Source: Astropecten irregularis
Lineage: Eukaryota > Echinodermata > Asteroidea > Paxillosida > Astropectinidae
Assembly (NCBI GenBank): GCA_963971285.1
Contig: OZ020260.1
Coordinates: 8,032,798 to 8,096,797 of the forward strand
Length of the DNA stretch: 64,000 nt
Direction of reading: 5' to 3'
Positions 21,646 through 32,634 of this stretch are shown one piece after another (positions within the stretch are counted from its first letter, which is position 1; each line of letters begins with the position of its first letter). The translations under genes and the position numbers were made by a program. The notes below the pieces were generated by a model that was not told where the DNA came from, ran no database searches, and saw only the letters and a list, made by a program, of their open reading frames with translations.

Positions 21646-22570
21646 AGTAAAGTAGTGCGCGCCCAATGTGTCATAATTATGTCATGACGACCACCGCATC
21701 TCGCACAGGATACGAAACCAAACCACGCTATAGTAGAGTGCGTCCTCATGTAAGATTTTTCAGCCAATCCTCGATATAGACCTACATGGTCGCCCTACCA
21801 TGCGCAATCCAAAAAGGGTTTATGTTTGCTCCTTCAAAGTTTCGTTTTGATGCATATAATGTTGCCATCGAAGGTGGACAACACAGCTTGTCCGACATGC
21901 CACCAGATGTTGCGACCTGGGGCTTGTGTTTCCCAGGTTGACATGTTTATAGGTTTGTCTCAGGAGTGTCTTCATAGTTTCTTTTAACTGTCAATATTAC
22001 GCAGTAATTGGGGTATTCTATTGTTAGACATTCGAACAAAATAATGTCCTTACCAACACAATGTAGATAAACAGTAGATTATGACCAACCCATTATCAAA
22101 TCCGGTCTTGGATATAACATTCACTAAAAGTAAGGTTCTAAAAGACGTTCATAATGAACAGAATATATAAATCGGCATTCCCCTTTAAGAAGAAAATCAC
22201 ATAGTAGAGAACGAAGCGTTCACCATATAGTGGCAATATAATTATATGTACATGTAGTTACATCAGCTGCTGTTTCAGGGACATGAATCAGCAAACGCGT
22301 TTGTCCTTATTAATTTGTATGCATGTGATTAAAGTGGGATGAAGTTCGCAATCTGTACTGGTATGGAGCACGGTGCTGAGGCTGGGGCGGCTCTGGCACA
22401 TATGATTCCTGTCTCCGTTTTCAAATTATTCTTTCGACACTGTCTCTCTAGTCTTCCCTTTCCACCGTGTGTTAAATGTTATTTATAATGCTCCATGTTT
22501 GTTTTATTCCTGAATGTATCAACTTATGTACAGCCTTACTTTTTGTCGAAATAGTATTATTATGTTCTGT
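21646..22570. other. Intergenic, nothing recognised
   Basis: No gene or clear repeat supported. Confidence 0.4.
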
Positions 22571-23290
22571 ATAATTTACTTTAAGGTATAATACATGAGC
22601 ACTTACACTTACGTTCAATCAAACATGAACATGAAGTTATAAACCTTGGAAAATTTTAGCTCAATCGGACATCTGAGTCACGAGAAGCGAATTAAAACCC
22701 GACTCAATTTTTCTTAAAAAACATAAACAATTTGATCTTACCACGAGATCAAAACTGTTTTCGGCCTTTGTTTAGCTAATTTCTGGTTCAATACACCATT
22801 TCGGCCGGAAATATTTTAACGGTATGTTTGTTCCAACACCATCTTTATATCCTGAAAGTTAAACTTCATTATTATCATGATTCATAATAAATCTCAATAT
22901 AATATGCATGTTAGATTAAGTCTTTTCTCTTTTATTGTTGATCTTTTAAAAGATCAAAAAGATTTTCGGTCGTTGTTTTACTAATTTCTGGATAAATACA
23001 TAATTTCAAGCGGAAACATTTTAACGGTATGTTTCTACCAGCACCATCTTCATACCTATAAATTATAGATAAATATGTGAACATCTCTGTTTTGGTTTGA
23101 TACTACCTTTTAACAATGACATCCATTATTCAAAAGTTGACAGCAGACTTGTTAAGAAAGACTGTGCCCGTTTTTCACTGTTTTCTCAAAATATAGGCAC
23201 TGTATGGGACTGAAATTTTGTCTTGATATTTTTTCCATGAATTTGTATTTCTTTGATAAAAGCCTAAGTATGATACTACCTTTAACCGAC
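22571..23290. mobile_element. Degenerate cluster of the TTAA MITE family
   Basis: Internal family blocks ('gatcttttaaaagatcaaaaag', 'acggtatgtttctaccagcac', 'ttctgttttggtttgatactacct') appear at least twice in tandem, about 22573-22865 and 22920-23130, followed by a partial third ending GATACTACCTTTAAC at 23271. These are overlapping or nested decayed copies. Confidence 0.5.
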
Positions 23291-23472
23291 TGAATTTGCT
23301 CTTCTACATCTTCAAATCATTGAACATCAAACAATAACATTGTCGTGCGTGTATGTACAGTGAACATTGCGACTCAAGGCCGATAATATATGACTGCATG
23401 ACAACGATTTGAATCATGGTTCGGATATCAAATTGACTCAAACCATCTCCCTTACTTTCGCCATTATACAGG

Positions 23473-23676
23473 CAGTGGCGTCACCAGACTTTTGAGTCTG
23501 GGGGGCACAGGGGGGGCACTAGCAATTGTTGGGGGGGCACTACAATAATATATATTATATTTTTTTTCACCAACCCAAATCTCAAATGGGGGGGCACGCG
23601 GGGGGCACGAGGTTTTCCAGGGGGGGGCACGTGCCCCCCCCCCCCCCCCCCTGGCCCCCCCTTGGCGACGCCATTG
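23473..23676. mobile_element. hAT-like MITE with poly-G/poly-C interior
   Basis: A 204-bp element from CAGTGGCGTCACC to ...GGCGACGCCATTG, flanked by a perfect 8-bp duplication, TATACAGG (23465-23472 and 23677-23684). The interior holds GGGGGGCAC repeats and a C21-type run. The CAGTGGCG terminus and 8-bp TSD fit hAT; that call is inference. Confidence 0.85.
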
Positions 23677-23684
23677 TATACAGG

Positions 23685-25087
23685 TGCATGGATTTTTATG
23701 GACGCTCAATTGCTAGACCTGAAGGTAGGAACTAGAATTTCTTCCTTGGCATAAAAAATGCCATAAAAATACAATTAACGGTTTTTGGCAATGCCATGTC
23801 TCACGTTGTCGGAAAAAAAATGAATTCATCTCATTAACATTGAAAAAGGTTGGTTTATTTGTGTGGCAGTTGTACCTGTCATATGTGTATCTGTCTCTGT
23901 ATCTGGTAGCTATGTACTTCAAACAATTGAATATATTGTGTTATAATCGAACCCATTTATATGATGTCCAGAAGTTTACAGAACCCTATTAATTTAAAAA
24001 AAAAAACACTGCAAATTGGATTCAATTATCAAAAAAATCTAAAAGTAGTACAGTATAACTCGGGAAAACATGTTTGATAATGCGACTTATACATGAGTTT
24101 TGGAATACCGGAGCTGTTAGCATTAGAGAAACATTAGAGGAATAACACATTACTTGAATACCAAAATATAACTGGCAACTTTGCAGGGCGTCGATTACAA
24201 GCTATTACGCCATGCCCTTTACATTGTATTAGCATGAATGTTTAGGAATTTTGATTTGACTGTTGGTAATATGATTGTCATGTTATTTTATGCTCCAATC
24301 ATTTAGATTATGTAGTACATTTTGCCCTCATGTTGCTTATTTATTAATGTTACGATTACTCAGGTGTGAATATTGCCAACATCATCAATCAAAATACAAC
24401 ATCAATCATACATGTACAGAGTGTACCAGAAAAAAACGTAACCGATTTATCATTGTTCAATCATATATTGTGATATCACTTTCGTATAACAAATGACACA
24501 TAATTATCTGAAAAACTTATTCCTCAGCTTTTGTTTAAAACCATTCTTAGAGAGCTCAGTGCTGGGTTGGCTTACATAAATAATCAGGAAATCTGCATGC
24601 ATGTGATAGACGCTTGCTCGCTGTACGACGAGTGCGTCTATCACATAGACTATTCAAAATAATGTTTGATGATAAAGTATATTTATCTAATTTGTTTATT
24701 CTTCAGACCGATCTCATTAAATGCTCGGATTCATGTTCGTTGATTGGCGGTGTCCTCCATTGGGTCACAGACTTTTTTAACTTACAAGGCTGACTATTAC
24801 AAGTACTTTTAGAAGAAAAATAAGATGAATTGCAAAACCAACAAGAGTGCACAATTACTGAGTTACATGTTTGCTTTGATTACTTGCCCTCGTGGTCGTA
24901 GTTGGTCTGACTCCGGGTATTGCTCCTCAGTTTCACATTCAAATTTGAATTATTTTCATTTCAAGTTCACCTTCAACCATATTTATACATATTTATGCAA
25001 TAGGTTTATTCAGTGAATCGTCATACTTGGTTCACTTGTCATAAAGATACTTGCTCAGCATGAAACAAACATGGCATTCTGCCTCCA
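23685..25087. other. Intergenic, nothing recognised
   Basis: Only a short perfect hairpin (about 24603-24644, GTGATAGACGC...GCGTCTATCAC) stands out. No gene supported. Confidence 0.4.
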
Positions 25088-25091
25088 TTAA

Positions 25092-25436
25092 AGGAAATGT
25101 TATACTTTGGGTTTTGACAAAGAAATGCAGATTCATGGCCAAAAATATCAAGAAAGATACAGTCATCTGTGAAATTCCCAGTCCCATACGTTGCCCACTT
25201 TTTGCGAAAACAGTGAAAACGCCCACGGAATTTCTTTAATCATTTCACCGTTTTTGATCTTTTAAAGATCAAAAATATTTTCGATCGTTGCTTTTACTAT
25301 ATACTTTCTGGATAAATACACCATTTCAGGCGGGGAAATTGTAACGGTATGTTTCTATCAACACCTTCTTCATACCCTTATAAATCTGCATGTGAACATT
25401 TCTGTTTTGGTTTCCTACCAAAGTATTATATTACCT
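25092..25436. mobile_element. TTAA MITE family copy
   Basis: Flanked by TTAA at 25088-25091 and 25437-25440. Ends AGGAAATGTTATACTTTGG and its inverse. Internal 'agattcatggccaaaaatatc' and 'gatcttttaaagatcaaaaa' blocks match the other copies. Confidence 0.75.
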
Positions 25437-25440
25437 TTAA

Positions 25441-26320
25441 GAGTAAACCTTTAGTGCAGAATTAATGTTTGTGGTTATTGGCAATGCAATTCGCCCCTAA
25501 TTCTGGTAAAACCATAAGCAAAAGGCTGCGTTTTCCCCACTCAATCAAAAATCAGACACATTGAGTGTTTCCTGTTGATGTAGCTTTATATACGGATATA
25601 ATGCAGAACCATGGCTCACATTAGAACAAAGTTCAAACCAATGCAAATATATTAATCGAGAGCTTGTGGCTGTCTTAAAATAATTTGCATGTAGAATGGA
25701 TCGTTAATTCACCTGTCTGATATATCTTACCGTGAATTCAGATAAAGATGTATCATAACTTATTGTTGTTCAACAATCAGCTATGCCAGTATGTTTGCAA
25801 ATAGGGAATGGAAGGCGATAATCATTTTAAAATGAATCAATTCCTGGTAGTCAAGTGGAGAATAAATGTTTGTTCCTGGATGTCATGCTTAAACAAACAC
25901 TGGAGAATGAAATATCAACTCAATGTAAACCTCTCGCTACAGAGATATTACAAGTGGGTAAACATTGATAGAATAAAAGACGAATCCCATGGACCACATC
26001 CTACAGACTCTCTATACACTCCCTCCAATTCAACCCCTTACTCCTGGGTTCATCGCATGAACACAATGACGGTGACAAAATGAATGGATACAGGAGGGAG
26101 TATTCAAACTGGCATTAATACAGAACGTGCCTTGAAATGGTGCAAGCACGATTTCACTGCTGTGCATCTATGTGCCAAGTTCATAATTACAGTGGCTTCA
26201 TGAGTTGGACTAATTCGCACAGTCTAGTATATAGCTAGTACAAGTACAATATACTCGTTGAAATTCATAACACAATTATAGGGACGACAAACCCTGCCCG
26301 TTTAGGGTATATTAGCATAT
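25441..26320. other. Intergenic, nothing recognised
   Basis: A 91-codon open frame at 25808-26083 has no recognisable motif and looks random. Nothing else supported. Confidence 0.4.
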
Positions 26321-26324
26321 CAAA

Positions 26325-26600
26325 GGTAATAATTATCATACTTTGGTTTTTGTCAAAGAATTGCAGATTCATGAGCACAAATATCAAGAAAGATACAGTA
26401 CAGTTATCTGTGAAATTCCATCTCCCATACGAAGCCCACTTCGTATGGATTGTTTCGGTCGTTGATTTAACTAATATTTCTTGATATGTACAGCATTTCA
26501 GGCTGAAAACCTTTAACGGTGTGTTTATACCCTGTTATTTATAGGTAAATTTAGTGTCAACATTTCTGTTTTGGATTCCTACCAAAGTATGATACTACCT
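26325..26600. mobile_element. TTAA MITE family copy, left TTAA mutated
   Basis: AGGTAATAATTATCATACTTTGG-like left end (preceded by TCAA) and right end GTATGATACTACCT before TTAA at 26601-26604. Internal 'atcatgagcacaaatatcaag' and 'cccatacgaagcccact' match the family. Confidence 0.65.
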
Positions 26601-26779
26601 TTAAGAACAACTTAAAATTGATTTCTGCCAAACTGCAACCCTTATGGTCACCTAAAACTTAATAAAACTCATGTTTGAAAGAGTCCCAGGTCGCCTGCTC
26701 GGTCTTTCCATGTAGGTCACCATTTACCATTATACTAGCTCGCCGCTCATACGCCATACGCATTGAAGTGCGCTCAAAT

Positions 26780-27010
26780 GGGTTAACAGGGTTGTCTGTA
26801 TCTGAATATGATAGCTGGTTCCCGAATCACGTCAGAGGGTCGAAAGTGTTGATTTGTGTGGAGGGAGGAAAACCGGAGAACCCTGAGAAAAACCCTCATA
26901 GCATAGGAGAGAACCAATGCACAACTCTGCTCACACATTGACACACGCCGGGATCGAACCTGGGCCACATTGGTGAGAGGCGAGTGCCTAACGCACTTTC
27001 CACCTGCCCA
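26780..27010 (-). repeat. tRNA-derived SINE-like sequence
   Basis: On the minus strand there is a tRNA-like stretch with a B-box GGTTCGATCCC near 26955. It is followed by GGGTTCTCCGGTTTTCCTCC (about 26870), a block I associate with tRNA-derived SINE bodies. The A-box is weak. Family assignment is uncertain. Confidence 0.4.
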
Positions 27011-27386
27011 CAAAAGTCTTTTCACTGTTGCCTATTCCTAACAAGGCCAGGAAAGGAATCCTGCTTTGTTCAACTATGGGCTGGCTGGTTTGATTGAGAT
27101 CAGTGTGTGTTTATATGATGCCTACGTCTCGCTCTACGTACGTTGAGTCCTCTGAAACATCATCACCGTGGGGCGGGTTGCTCTGGCGGCATCCAGTGGG
27201 AGATGCAAGCAGACGCCGATGGTCTCAAAAAACATTGAAAAACTTCATTTTCAGTAAACGTATTCACAAGAGGCATTTTACAATAATAAGGCATTAGACA
27301 ATAATGAGGTATTAGACAATAGTGTCAGGATACATGCTCTGAACATTACCAGTAATTTAAAAGTCCAAGGTTTGTCTTCCATGCAT

Positions 27387-27812
27387 ATAGGGTGTCTCTG
27401 AAAAAACGCAACACTGTGTCGGGAACCAATATGTTAATATTAAATTGTTAATCACTTCAAGATTGTAATGATACAACCATGTCTTGGCTATCACCATGTA
27501 GGATTTAGGCAAAATCGGGCCGAAATTGGCGAAAATATGACCACTTGAAAAAGTACTCTTAAATTTTTTTTTTTCAGTATTCCAGAATAAGTGGTCGATA
27601 CACACTTATGTGTATTGAAAGAAAGATGAAAATCGGGTTTTGAGGTTGGGTAATTCAGTCCAAGTTATTTCACTCAATTTCAGTCCAACTTGCTCGAATT
27701 CTACATGGTGATAACCAAGACATGGCTGTATCATACATCTGAATCTTGAAGTGATACACAGTTTATTATGGTTCTAGACGCAAGTATTACCTTTTTTAGG
27801 GACACCCTGTAT
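27387..27812. mobile_element. mariner-like MITE (AGGGTGTCYC ends)
   Basis: The left end TATAGGGTGTCTCTGAAAAA and right end TTTTTTAGGGACACCCTGTA are inverted complements with TA at the borders. Inner arms 'caagacatggttgtatcat' and its inverse repeat at 27460-27500 and 27715-27745, making a long palindrome. No transposase. The related termini at 48233-48484 are a second copy or cousin. Confidence 0.65.
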
Positions 27813-27972
27813 AAGGGTTAAAAGTAGTATAGCAAAAGATAATGAATAACATGGGAACCCTACTTACGTGACTTCTTATAATAGAAACAGGCGAGTGATG
27901 TTTGAAATTAATTTGTGTGTGGATAAAATATTGAAAGAGGATCACTTGTAGAAAGACTAAAGAGGTATTGTT

Positions 27973-28855
27973 CAGTGGCGTAGCTACGGGGGGGCCTGGG
28001 GGGGGGGGGCACGTGCCCCCCCCCCACAAATTCGGCGTGCCCCCCCAGGTGCCCCCCCACAAAAAAGCTTGGGTATAGAAAAAAAATAAGCGTTATCTGT
28101 AGGGTATGATAACTATAAAGGAAATAAAATCAACTTAACAGCTTCTACTGTTCCAAAATAATATTTTTTACTTTCAGCAAATGTTCCTGAGTCCTTAAAA
28201 CCCTATACAGTGAAGAAATCTGTGCAACATTTCAGTGTAAAAATGCAATTTTCTTACGCGCTTACGGTTGCGAACTTTAAAACAGCCCATCTGCCATTTT
28301 GTCTGGTTTGGCTAGTTAGTCTGGTCCCCAGATTAAATTTCTCCCGCTCAAGAGTGTTGGATTAAAAAGAAATAATGAAGTTATAATATAAATAAATGAA
28401 TACATTTATCGGAACAATTGCTTCCAAAATAAGGCTCAGATTGCACCAGAGAATATCTAGAACCCCTGAGCTTCCAGGGCCCTTAAGCGGGCCCTGGACC
28501 CCGGCCGCAAGGTCTTCGCGCTTATCCATGATTTTCCAGGGAGCGTGGAAATAAAATACGCCAATTCACTAGCGACGGGTGCGTTTCGGGGAGATCGAAG
28601 CTAGCTAATTTTGTCCTCCCCCTCTTTTTCTGCTCTTTTGGGGTCTTTCTGTTTCCCTTTTTTTTCTGGGTTTTTTTTTTTGTTTTTGCTTGAAGAAAAG
28701 GTTGCCCCACGCCCACTGGATCTGCCCCCCCCCCCCCCCCCCCCATTTCTCATATTTTGCAAATCTCCAGTTTTGAAAAAATTCCGGGTGCCCCCCCACA
28801 AAATTCCAAGGCCCCCCAGTGCCCCCCTGCTGAAAAAATCCTAGCTACGCCGCTG
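27973..28855. mobile_element. hAT-like non-autonomous element with poly-C tracts
   Basis: An 883-bp element from CAGTGGCGTAGCTACGG to ...CTAGCTACGCCGCTG, flanked by a perfect 8-bp duplication, GTATTGTT (27965-27972 and 28856-28863). C- and G-tracts (28000-28060, 28727-28744) give proline- and glycine-rich open frames that are not genes. It shares the CAGTGGCG start with the 23473 element. Confidence 0.85.
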
Positions 28856-29085
28856 GTATTGTTCCATGGATTATTGTACAGCACGTACACGTAAACATGG
28901 GTCACATCCAGTACAGTTGGGCGGGAAAATTGCAGAAAAGTTGTAATCAACTTTATGATTGATTAATAGTGTGGCAGCTGCTATTCTTCATGATATATAT
29001 ATTTGTATGAATCACGAATTAAGTGAAAGTGCAATGCCTTATACAACATATACCCATCATGCACTAGATGTGACTATCGTATTAA

Positions 29086-29410
29086 AGGTAATATTATACT
29101 TGTTGTCAAAGAAATGAAAATTCATGGGCAGTGTAAATATCAAGGAAGATACAATAACGGTTATCTGTGAAATTTTCAGTCCAACACGGGGCCCACATCA
29201 TTTTTGAAGAAAAAAAAAACTCAGTGAAAAACGGCCACAGAATTGTTTAATCTTTTTCACCGTAATTTAAATTTGATCTTTCAAAGATCAAAATTGTTTA
29301 TGGTCATCTCTTTTCTGGATAAAAACAGCATTTTGGTATGTTTCTACCTTGAACATCTTTATACCTTGTATAAAGTTATATGTAAATTCGTAAAGATTTG
29401 TGTTTAGGCA
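29086..29410. mobile_element. TTAA MITE family copy, right end decayed
   Basis: TTAA at 29082-29085, then AGGTAATATTATACTTG; internal 'aattcatgggcagtgtaaatatc' and 'gatctttcaaagatcaaaat' match the family. The right terminus is not clear. Confidence 0.55.
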
Positions 29411-29865
29411 TTGCATTGGTAAGACAAAATACACTTCAAGATCAAAAACTTTGTTCCGATTGGAATAAATCGCATCGAAGTGTTTTATTCATTCGTTGAA
29501 ATGTGTACAGTTCTATGTACACTGGTTTTCACTATTTTCTCGTGACCCAGATGGCTTATTGACCTCAAACTTCTACATGTTTGTCAGTTAAGGTATATGA
29601 TGGATTACATAATGTGCTTTCACTGTCAGCAACGGTTTTGTTGCAAAAACCAGTTCTGTACCATCCCTTTAAGTAGCCTATACGTAAATTCTGGTGCACC
29701 TGGTGCACCCTGAATCACCGTCTCCTATGTTTCACAATATTCCCGTCCTTCTGTCCATGATCAGTGAATAACAGATGTGGGGCAACTCATTAACCAGATA
29801 AACAGAAATGACGGCCGTTTGAATGATAGTTAAGGTCAATTACGAAAGGCAGACTCAATCGGTGC

Positions 29866-30345
29866 ACATTCATGCGAAGCAGAGTAGACCTACGAACCGA
29901 ATTTTACATTCATGCGAAACAGAGTAGGCATACGAACTGAATTTTACATTCATGTGAAACAGAGTAGGCATACGAACCGAATTTTACATTCATGCGAAGC
30001 AGAGTAGACCTACGAACCGAATTTTACATTCATGCGAAACAGAGTAGGCATACGAACTGAATTTTACATTCATGTGAAACAGAGTAGCCATACGAACCGA
30101 ATTTTACATTCATGCGAAGCAGAGTAGGCATACGAACCGTATTTTACATTCATGCGAAACAGAGTAGGCATACGAACTGAATTTTACATTCATGTGAAAC
30201 AAAGTAGGCATACGAACTGAATTTTACATTCATGCGAAGCAGAGTAGGGCTATGAACCGAATTTTACATTCATGCGAAACAGAGTAGGCATACGAACCGA
30301 ATTTTACATTCATGCGAAACAGAGTAGGTATACGAACCGAATTTT
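29866..30345. repeat. 40-bp minisatellite, 12 units, 120-bp higher order
   Basis: Twelve consecutive 40-bp units of the type ACATTCATGCGAAACAGAGT + AGGCATACGAACTGAATTTT. Diagnostic variants (GCGAAGC/GCGAAAC/GTGAAAC and GACCT/GGCAT) recur every third unit, giving an ABC pattern repeated four times (120 bp), with the last block drifting to A-B-B. The array starts right after non-repetitive sequence and ends at ATTTTCGTAAAAA. It contains no ORF and no spacers. Confidence 0.95.
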
Positions 30346-31329
30346 CGTAAAAAATAACTAATCAGTATATCAGTACATAAATATATACACGTGCTTCGTG
30401 GCGACCGTCATAATTCTGTGTTATTTTTATCATTTTCATTGAACACAAAACAAACTGACAATATCAATTATTCATATAAATGTTTAGCTATGACATAGAA
30501 TAACATTAAAATGTATCATGTTTTAAATAAGCAAATACATATCATAGAAGGGCAGTACACAACGTGATTCCTGATTTATGACCATGGTATCCCCGTGGCA
30601 TGTTCAACAAAAAGCATCTACATGTACCTCAATTAGCCAGTTGGTGATCTACACTGATAATATTCAGATACTTCAATATTACACATACTCCAAAAAGACT
30701 AAAGAATGTCATTTTTATTCCACATTTCATTATTTTTTTACCATTTTAAAGGGAGCATATAGGATATGCAAAGATGTGCGTTTTGGCTGAATTTGGTATA
30801 CTTAAACAGAAGTGAAGGTTTAAAACTTCCTTACACACGTTGTTTCATGTACCTTTTTCGCTTTGTTCATCTGGATAGCAGGAATACGGCCGAAATAATC
30901 TTGCCACCTCCGATTCCTTACACCACGCTTTCGAAATACTACTAAATCGTCCTTGATTTCCTTGAAAAACCCAGCATCTGATGAACCAAGATTTCCCATA
31001 GTGACTGTTTGCCATTTTCTGTCTCAAACTCAATAAATTCCTTTTGGAAGCCTTGCAAATCTTGTATACGCTGCCCTTAATGAAGATGTTATGAATAAAG
31101 AACTACAGAATCAAAATGGCTTAAGTTACAAAATATATTTTACAAAAACTAAAGAAACCACAATTTGACAAAACTGCGCCGCATTGCCTCTTTTCAAACG
31201 AATAGTTGCATGCAAGGGCGGCGTACATCGTAACGGATGTAGTAAATGACCGCTTCGTCATTTGCTTGGCTCTTCGCTGTATCAAATAAGGCAACACCAC
31301 GGAACACGCAATTAGGTCTTGTCTTAACA
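30346..31329. other. Intergenic, nothing recognised
   Basis: No gene or repeat boundary supported. Confidence 0.4.
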
Positions 31330-31333
31330 TTAA

Positions 31334-31690
31334 AGGTAATATCATACTTTGGTGTTTGTCAAAGATATACAGATTCATGGGCAAAAATATCAAGGAAGAT
31401 ACAGTAACAATCATCTGTGAAAATGTCAGTCCCATACGGTGCCCACGTTTTTAGAAAACAGTGAAAAACAGCCACAGTATTTCTTTTGTCTTTTCTCTTT
31501 TATTTTTGATCTTTTAAAAGATCAAAAAGATGTTCGGTCGTTGTTTTACTAATTTCTGAATAAATACACCATTTCAGGCGGAAAGATTTTAACGGTAGGT
31601 ATCTACCACCACCATCTTCATACCCTGTAAGTAATAGGTAAATATGTGAACATTTCTGTTTTGGTCTCTTAGCAAAGTATGATACTACCT
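31334..31690. mobile_element. TTAA MITE family, well-preserved copy
   Basis: Flanked by TTAA (31330-31333 and 31691-31694). The ends AGGTAATATCATACTTTGG and CAAAGTATGATACTACCT are near-perfect TIRs. A central palindrome, GATCTTTTAAAAGATC, lies near 31510. This 357-bp copy is a good family reference. Confidence 0.82.
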
Positions 31691-31770
31691 TTAAACCGCT
31701 ATTTCACCGAAATACATTACCAACAGTTGTGTTTAATATTTAATGTTGATCTGATAACTTATACCTTTAA

Positions 31771-32131
31771 AGGTACAGTACAGTATTGGTAACATACCTA
31801 AACAGAAATGTTCACCGATTTCCGTATAACTTTTAGGATATAAAGATGATGATGGTAGAAACATACCGTGAAAATATTTCCGCCTGAAATAGTTTATTTA
31901 TCCAGAAATTAGTCAAACTAAGGCCGAAAACAGTTTTGATCTCGGGGTAAGATCAAAAACCATACACTATGTTTTATAGAAAAATTGCGTCGGGTTTTAG
32001 CTATTTTCTCCTGACTCGGAAGTCCAATTGAGTTAAATTTTTCATGGGTTTATTATTTCATGCATATAAATATTGCATCGGACAAAGTGTGAGTGCTGTT
32101 CTGTGACCTTTACCAATCATGTATCATACCT
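31771..32131. mobile_element. TTAA MITE family, inverted relative
   Basis: Flanked by TTAA (31767-31770 and 32132-32135). The left end AGGTACAGTACAGTATTGG differs from copy 31334, but the body has 'aaacataccgtgaaaatatttccg', which is the family's right half in inverse. It lies only 76 bp from the previous copy. Confidence 0.65.
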
Positions 32132-32440
32132 TTAAATAACAATGCACTGGAACTGCGTAATTGACCAGACAAACTGTAACGGTACAGACATGAATTTGTT
32201 GACATATCCCCATCGATCTAGCCATTAAAGGAGAACATCTGCATAACGCCTGAATAATCAGTAGACCTAACGGTCAGATTAGCTTGATCAACATGTAGTG
32301 TCAACACTATGACCAGACCTATAGGCAGTGGTGTAGACAGGTCTTCAGACCTTGGGGTGATCCTCTAGCTGGGTCGTACTTTTATATACGTTACTTTGTG
32401 CACAAATATAAACGTAATACATTCTGGGGGTGAGCCCAGT

Positions 32441-32591
32441 GGTCGATTTCACAAAGATTTACGATTCATCTTTTAGATGAGTTAATTGTTCATGTTTCCA
32501 TAGGAACTAGCATTGTGACATCACCTTTTGCTTAGCAATAAAGATTGATACGCATGTTGCGATCTGTCTTAGCCTTTCGTGAAATCGAGCC
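32441..32591. repeat. Diverged GGTCGATTTCAC hairpin element
   Basis: Ends GGTCGATTTCACAAAG and TTTCGTGAAATCGAGCC are inverse complements; ~150 bp. Distantly related to the GGGGCCGATTTCAC family at 20809. It lies just beyond the GPCR stop codon. Confidence 0.5.
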
Positions 32592-32634
32592 GTGGACTTA
32601 ATAGGTGAATAGGCCTGTGGCCGTAATCCCAGTT

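Noticed and set aside
25808-26083. 91-codon open frame
   Set aside because: No recognisable motif, no splice or neighbour support.
28522-28844. Glycine/proline-rich open frames
   Set aside because: They arise from homopolymer G/C tracts inside the 27973-28855 element.
29866-30345. Possible CRISPR-like array
   Set aside because: The 40-bp units are contiguous with no unique spacers, and the DNA is eukaryotic; it is a minisatellite.
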